A stretch of DNA of 7,420 bases from Collinsella aerofaciens (GTDB lineage: Bacteria; Actinomycetota; Coriobacteriia; Coriobacteriales; Coriobacteriaceae), in contig RQCP01000025.1 in NCBI GenBank assembly GCA_008668235.1, positions 1-7,420 of the forward strand, read 5' to 3'. Below, in pieces: positions 4,871 through 7,420 of this stretch. Within the stretch, counting starts at the first letter, position 1. Every line of letters begins with the position of its first letter. The notes beneath the pieces are model-generated. The model was not told the origin of the DNA, did not search any database, and saw only the letters and a program-made list of their open reading frames with translations. The translations under genes and the position numbers were made by a program.

Positions 4871-7241
4871 CGACAACGCGCTGGTGGTGGCGCTCGATAC
4901 CTCGACCGACATGCTTGCCTGCGCGGCAAGTTGGATTGATAGACAGACGGGCGAGACGAAGCTCGTGAGTGGCGACCACATGTGTCGCCGTCACGCCAAC
5001 GTTGAGCTCGTGAATACCGTTGATGGTGTGCTGGCTCAAGCCGGTCTGGATCGCAGCGATGTTGGTTGCTACGTGGTCGGCCGCGGCCCGGGGTCGTTTA
5101 CGGGTGTGCGCATCGGCATCTCCACTGCCAAGGGCCTCGCACGTGGTGCCAATGTTCCGCTGCTGGGCGTGTCAACGCTTGACGCTTGCGCTTGGACGGC
5201 GTGGAAGGCTGGCGTGCGCGGCAAGCTTGGTATCTTGGCCGATGCTATGCGCGGTGAGGTATATCCGGCGCTGTATATGCTGGTCGATGAGGGCCCCGAG
5301 CGTCAATTTGAGCGCGAACACGTGGTCAAGGCCGCCGTGGCGCTCGATGAGTGGCGCCAAGCAGCGGACTGGGACCAGGTTCAGCTGACCGGCGACGGTC
5401 TCGTGCGCTATGGCAAGCTGCTGGGTGAGGACGAGATCGCCCGCTGCGTGGAGCGCGACCTGTGGTGGCCTTCGGGCGAGGGCTTGCTGCTCGCGCACGC
5501 TGCGGGTGACGGCGATCCGGCTCGCGTCCTGCCGATTTACACGCGCCTTTCGGATGCCGAGGAAAACGAGCGCAAGCGTCTTGGTCTTGCCGAGAGTGCG
5601 CAGAGCGAAATTACGGGCGTTGCCGATGAGCTCGCCGGTCGTCATCTGCAGTTCCGTCCCATGGGCGCGGCGGATGCCGAGGGCGCGAGCGCGTTAGAGG
5701 CTGCCTGCTTTGAAGGTGCCGGACACAAGGCGTGGACGCCGGGCATGTTCCTGTCCGAACTGGGCGAGGACGTCGCTGCGCCGCGTAGTTGGTGGGTGGC
5801 ACACGATGACGGCAAGTTGCTGGGCCTTGCCGGTGGTATGGTCGTGGACGGTGATGTGCAGATTCTGGATGTCGCCGTCGGCCCGGCACATCGCCGTGAG
5901 GGCATTGCCCGCAAGCTGCTGTCGCACGTGAGCTATGATGCCCAGATGCTCGGCTGCACCACGGCTTCGCTCGAGGTCGAGGACGGCAACGAGGGAGCGA
6001 TCGCGCTTTATAACGCTCTGGGCTTTACCGAGGCTGGCCGTCGCCGCGGCTACTATGGTGCCGGCAAGGATGCCATCGTCATGACGGCTCCGCTGCCCCT
6101 CGTGCTTCCGGTCGACAATGCTTCGCCCGAGCCGACGGCGGCAGAGCAGCGCGTATGGCCGCTGCCTGCGCCCGGGCGCTCCGAGGGGGAGCGTGCCGAA
6201 ATTGAGCGCCGCCGCCTAGTGCTCGCTATCGAGAGCTCCTGCGACGAGACGGCCGTGGCGATTATCGATGCGGATGGCAATATGCTGGCCAACCAGGTGT
6301 CGACGCAGATTGATTTTCACGCCCGCTTTGGCGGCGTGGTGCCCGAGATCGCCTCGCGCAAACACGTCGAGGTGATTGTGAGTGTCGTGGATGCGGCGCT
6401 TGAGGATGCCGCAGCATCGCTTGGTCTTGAGGATGGAGCCATTGCCCCCAGCGAGCTTGCCGCCGTGGGCGTGACACAGGGTCCGGGCCTGGTGGGCGCG
6501 CTCGTGGTTGGCGTCGCCTTCGCCAAGGGCTTTGCCTACGCTGCCGGCAAGCCGCTCGTGTGCGTCAACCATCTGGAGGGGCACCTGTTTGCCAACCTGC
6601 TGGCGCAACCCGACCTCAAACCGCCGTTTATCTTCACGCTTGTCTCGGGTGGGCACACCATGCTCGTGCACGTGAAGGCGTGGGGCGACTACGAGGTGCT
6701 CGGTGAGACGCTCGACGACGCCGTGGGCGAGGCCTTCGACAAGGTGGCCAAGGCGCTGGGCCTGGGCTATCCCGGTGGCCCCATCATCTCTAAGCTGGCC
6801 GAGACGGGCAACCCCAAGGCGATCGATTTCCCCCGTGCGCTTAACAGCAGGGGAGACTATCGCTTCTCGCTTTCGGGCCTTAAAACCGCTGTGACGCTCT
6901 ACATTGAACAGGAGACCAAGGCCGGGCGCACGATTCACCTGCCCGATCTGGCAGCTTCGTTTGAGGCAGCTGTCTTTGACGTGCAGTACAAGAAGGCCAA
7001 AAACGCATTGCACGCTACCGGATGCAAGGAATACTGCATCGGTGGCGGCGTCTCGGCCAACCCGCATCTGCGCGAGATGATGATCAAGAAGCTCGGACGC
7101 CAGGGCATCCGCGTGACGGTGCCGCCCTTGTCTGCCTGCACCGATAACGCTGCCATGATCGCGGAGGTCGCCCGCCGTAAATTCGACCGAGGTGAAATCT
7201 CGCCGTTCGACGTCGACGCCGATCCAAACATGACGCTGTAG
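4857..7241 (+). CDS. tsaB-rimI-tsaD: TsaB-RimI-TsaD trifunctional fusion (t6A tRNA modification + N-terminal acetyltransferase)
   Basis: This single 794-aa open reading frame contains three domains that are usually separate proteins. Residues 1 to about 240 are TsaB, the dimerisation partner of TsaD, with ALDTST (12-17), RGPGSFTGVRIG (76-87) and LADAMRGEVYPALY (127-140). Residues about 262-415 are a GNAT acetyltransferase of the RimI type, with the acetyl-CoA motif AVGPAHRREGIARKLL (340-355) and ALYNALGF (383-390). A roughly 37-residue Pro/Ala/Glu/Arg-rich linker (416-452) follows. Residues 453-794 are TsaD (the Kae1/YgjD family), the threonylcarbamoyl-transferase subunit, with LAIESSCDET (456-465), metal-binding HLEGH (572-576, His572 and His576), SGGHT (597-601), GLGYPGGP (635-642), GGGVSANPHLR (729-739) and CTDNAAMIA (761-769, Asp763). 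All catalytic motifs look intact, and there is no frameshift or internal stop. TsaB and TsaD catalyse t6A37 formation with TsaE, encoded just upstream, and TsaC, not in this window. RimI classically acetylates ribosomal protein S18. Confidence 0.93.
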   Translation: MSLHNDNALVVALDTSTDMLACAASWIDRQTGETKLVSGDHMCRRHANVELVNTVDGVLAQAGLDRSDVGCYVVGRGPGSFTGVRIGISTAKGLARGANVPLLGVSTLDACAWTAWKAGVRGKLGILADAMRGEVYPALYMLVDEGPERQFEREHVVKAAVALDEWRQAADWDQVQLTGDGLVRYGKLLGEDEIARCVERDLWWPSGEGLLLAHAAGDGDPARVLPIYTRLSDAEENERKRLGLAESAQSEITGVADELAGRHLQFRPMGAADAEGASALEAACFEGAGHKAWTPGMFLSELGEDVAAPRSWWVAHDDGKLLGLAGGMVVDGDVQILDVAVGPAHRREGIARKLLSHVSYDAQMLGCTTASLEVEDGNEGAIALYNALGFTEAGRRRGYYGAGKDAIVMTAPLPLVLPVDNASPEPTAAEQRVWPLPAPGRSEGERAEIERRRLVLAIESSCDETAVAIIDADGNMLANQVSTQIDFHARFGGVVPEIASRKHVEVIVSVVDAALEDAAASLGLEDGAIAPSELAAVGVTQGPGLVGALVVGVAFAKGFAYAAGKPLVCVNHLEGHLFANLLAQPDLKPPFIFTLVSGGHTMLVHVKAWGDYEVLGETLDDAVGEAFDKVAKALGLGYPGGPIISKLAETGNPKAIDFPRALNSRGDYRFSLSGLKTAVTLYIEQETKAGRTIHLPDLAASFEAAVFDVQYKKAKNALHATGCKEYCIGGGVSANPHLREMMIKKLGRQGIRVTVPPLSACTDNAAMIAEVARRKFDRGEISPFDVDADPNMTL

Positions 7242-7253
7242 TCGTATGGGTGC

Positions 7254-7388
7254 GGTCCCCGACCGGAGGGGCCGGATATAAGGTTTCCTGCTCTACAGTC
7301 CTGCGCAAGAAGAAGGCCACATTAAGTGGCCTTCTTTGCGTGCGGAACTCGCGATAAACCTTATATCCGGCCCCTCCGGTCGGGGACC
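7254..7388. repeat. 135-bp element: 33-bp perfect inverted repeat around a 69-nt core (REPIN/MITE-like)
   Basis: The left arm (7254-7286) is the exact reverse complement of the right arm (7356-7388), with no mismatch over 33 positions. The arms are separated by a 69-nt core (7287-7355). Each arm is itself partly palindromic at its outer end: CCCC (7257-7260) can pair with GGGG (7268-7271) around GACCGGA, with a bulged T and two further G-C pairs, and the right arm mirrors this. Small hairpin-forming units paired in inverted orientation are the layout of REP doublets (REPINs). The element starts 12 nt after the tsaD stop. No clear target-site duplication flanks it, and no transposase is in the window. 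A terminator with unusually long arms or an invertible segment are alternatives. Confidence 0.85.
7304..7340 (+). terminator. Terminator hairpin in the core of the inverted repeat
   Basis: AAGAAGGCCAC (7310-7320) pairs with GTGGCCTTCTT (7326-7336) around the loop ATTAA (7321-7325). The stem can be extended by CGCA (7304-7307) with TGCG (7337-7340) after a 2-nt bulge. The downstream T-run is only three bases and part of it lies in the stem, so termination may be moderate. The reverse strand reads similarly, with A-rich flanks, so it could work in both directions. It is the natural end of the six-gene transcript. Confidence 0.7.
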
Positions 7389-7420
7389 TTTCTGTATCGA
7401 TGCGGCTTCTGAGCCGGATC
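7389..7420. other. Non-coding tail after the inverted-repeat element
   Basis: These 32 bases start with TTTCT directly after the right arm, so the arm-arm hairpin would be followed by a short U-rich run in a forward transcript. I see no start codon with an RBS, and no recognisable gene or RNA begins before the window ends. Confidence 0.5.

Noticed and set aside
6216..7067. Long reverse-strand open frame of 283 codons opposite tsaD
   Set aside because: It is a shadow of codon bias in a G+C-rich gene. The forward frame has all TsaD motifs, and the reverse translation has low-complexity His/Arg/Gly content and no recognisable domain.
7244..7398. Target-site duplication flanking the inverted-repeat element
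   Set aside because: GTAT occurs on both sides but at different distances from the arms and in unlike context, so it is not a convincing duplication.

Overview
The window is a bacterial chromosomal housekeeping region. It runs from the end of an rRNA operon (5S rRNA plus terminator) into a tightly packed, all-forward six-gene cluster that ends at an unusual inverted-repeat terminator region. Moderately high G+C, an RBS before most genes and a three-domain TsaB-RimI-TsaD fusion suggest a gut actinobacterium of the class Coriobacteriia, such as a Collinsella-like organism. That assignment is inference from recalled family traits; no database was searched.

Layout. Bases 1-125 are spacer upstream of 5S and show no recognisable 23S 3' end. 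The 5S rRNA lies at about 126-242, and a strong intrinsic terminator follows at 277-308. Bases 309-417 are non-coding and hold two candidate sigma-70-type promoters and the RBS of the first gene. The genes are acpS (418-957), bifunctional nnr (958-2574), alr (2577-3722), a family 4 uracil-DNA glycosylase (3731-4351), tsaE (4364-4870) and a tsaB-rimI-tsaD fusion (4857-7241). Gaps are 0, 2, 8 and 12 nt, and the last pair overlaps by 14 nt, so the cluster is very probably one operon. Bases 7242-7420 are non-coding and hold a 33-bp perfect inverted repeat around a central terminator hairpin.

How the genes fit together. AcpS activates acyl carrier protein for lipid synthesis. Nnr repairs hydrated NAD(P)H. 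Alr makes D-alanine for peptidoglycan. The glycosylase removes uracil from DNA. TsaE with the TsaB and TsaD domains covers the t6A37 tRNA-modification complex except TsaC (TsaC2/Sua5), which is not in this window. The RimI domain is a GNAT N-terminal acetyltransferase.

Most of the window is ordinary. The points most worth a second look are the TsaB-RimI-TsaD single-chain fusion, the REPIN-like 135-bp inverted-repeat element at 7254-7388, and the C-terminal extension of AcpS. No defence system, mobile-element gene, CRISPR array or tRNA gene was seen.
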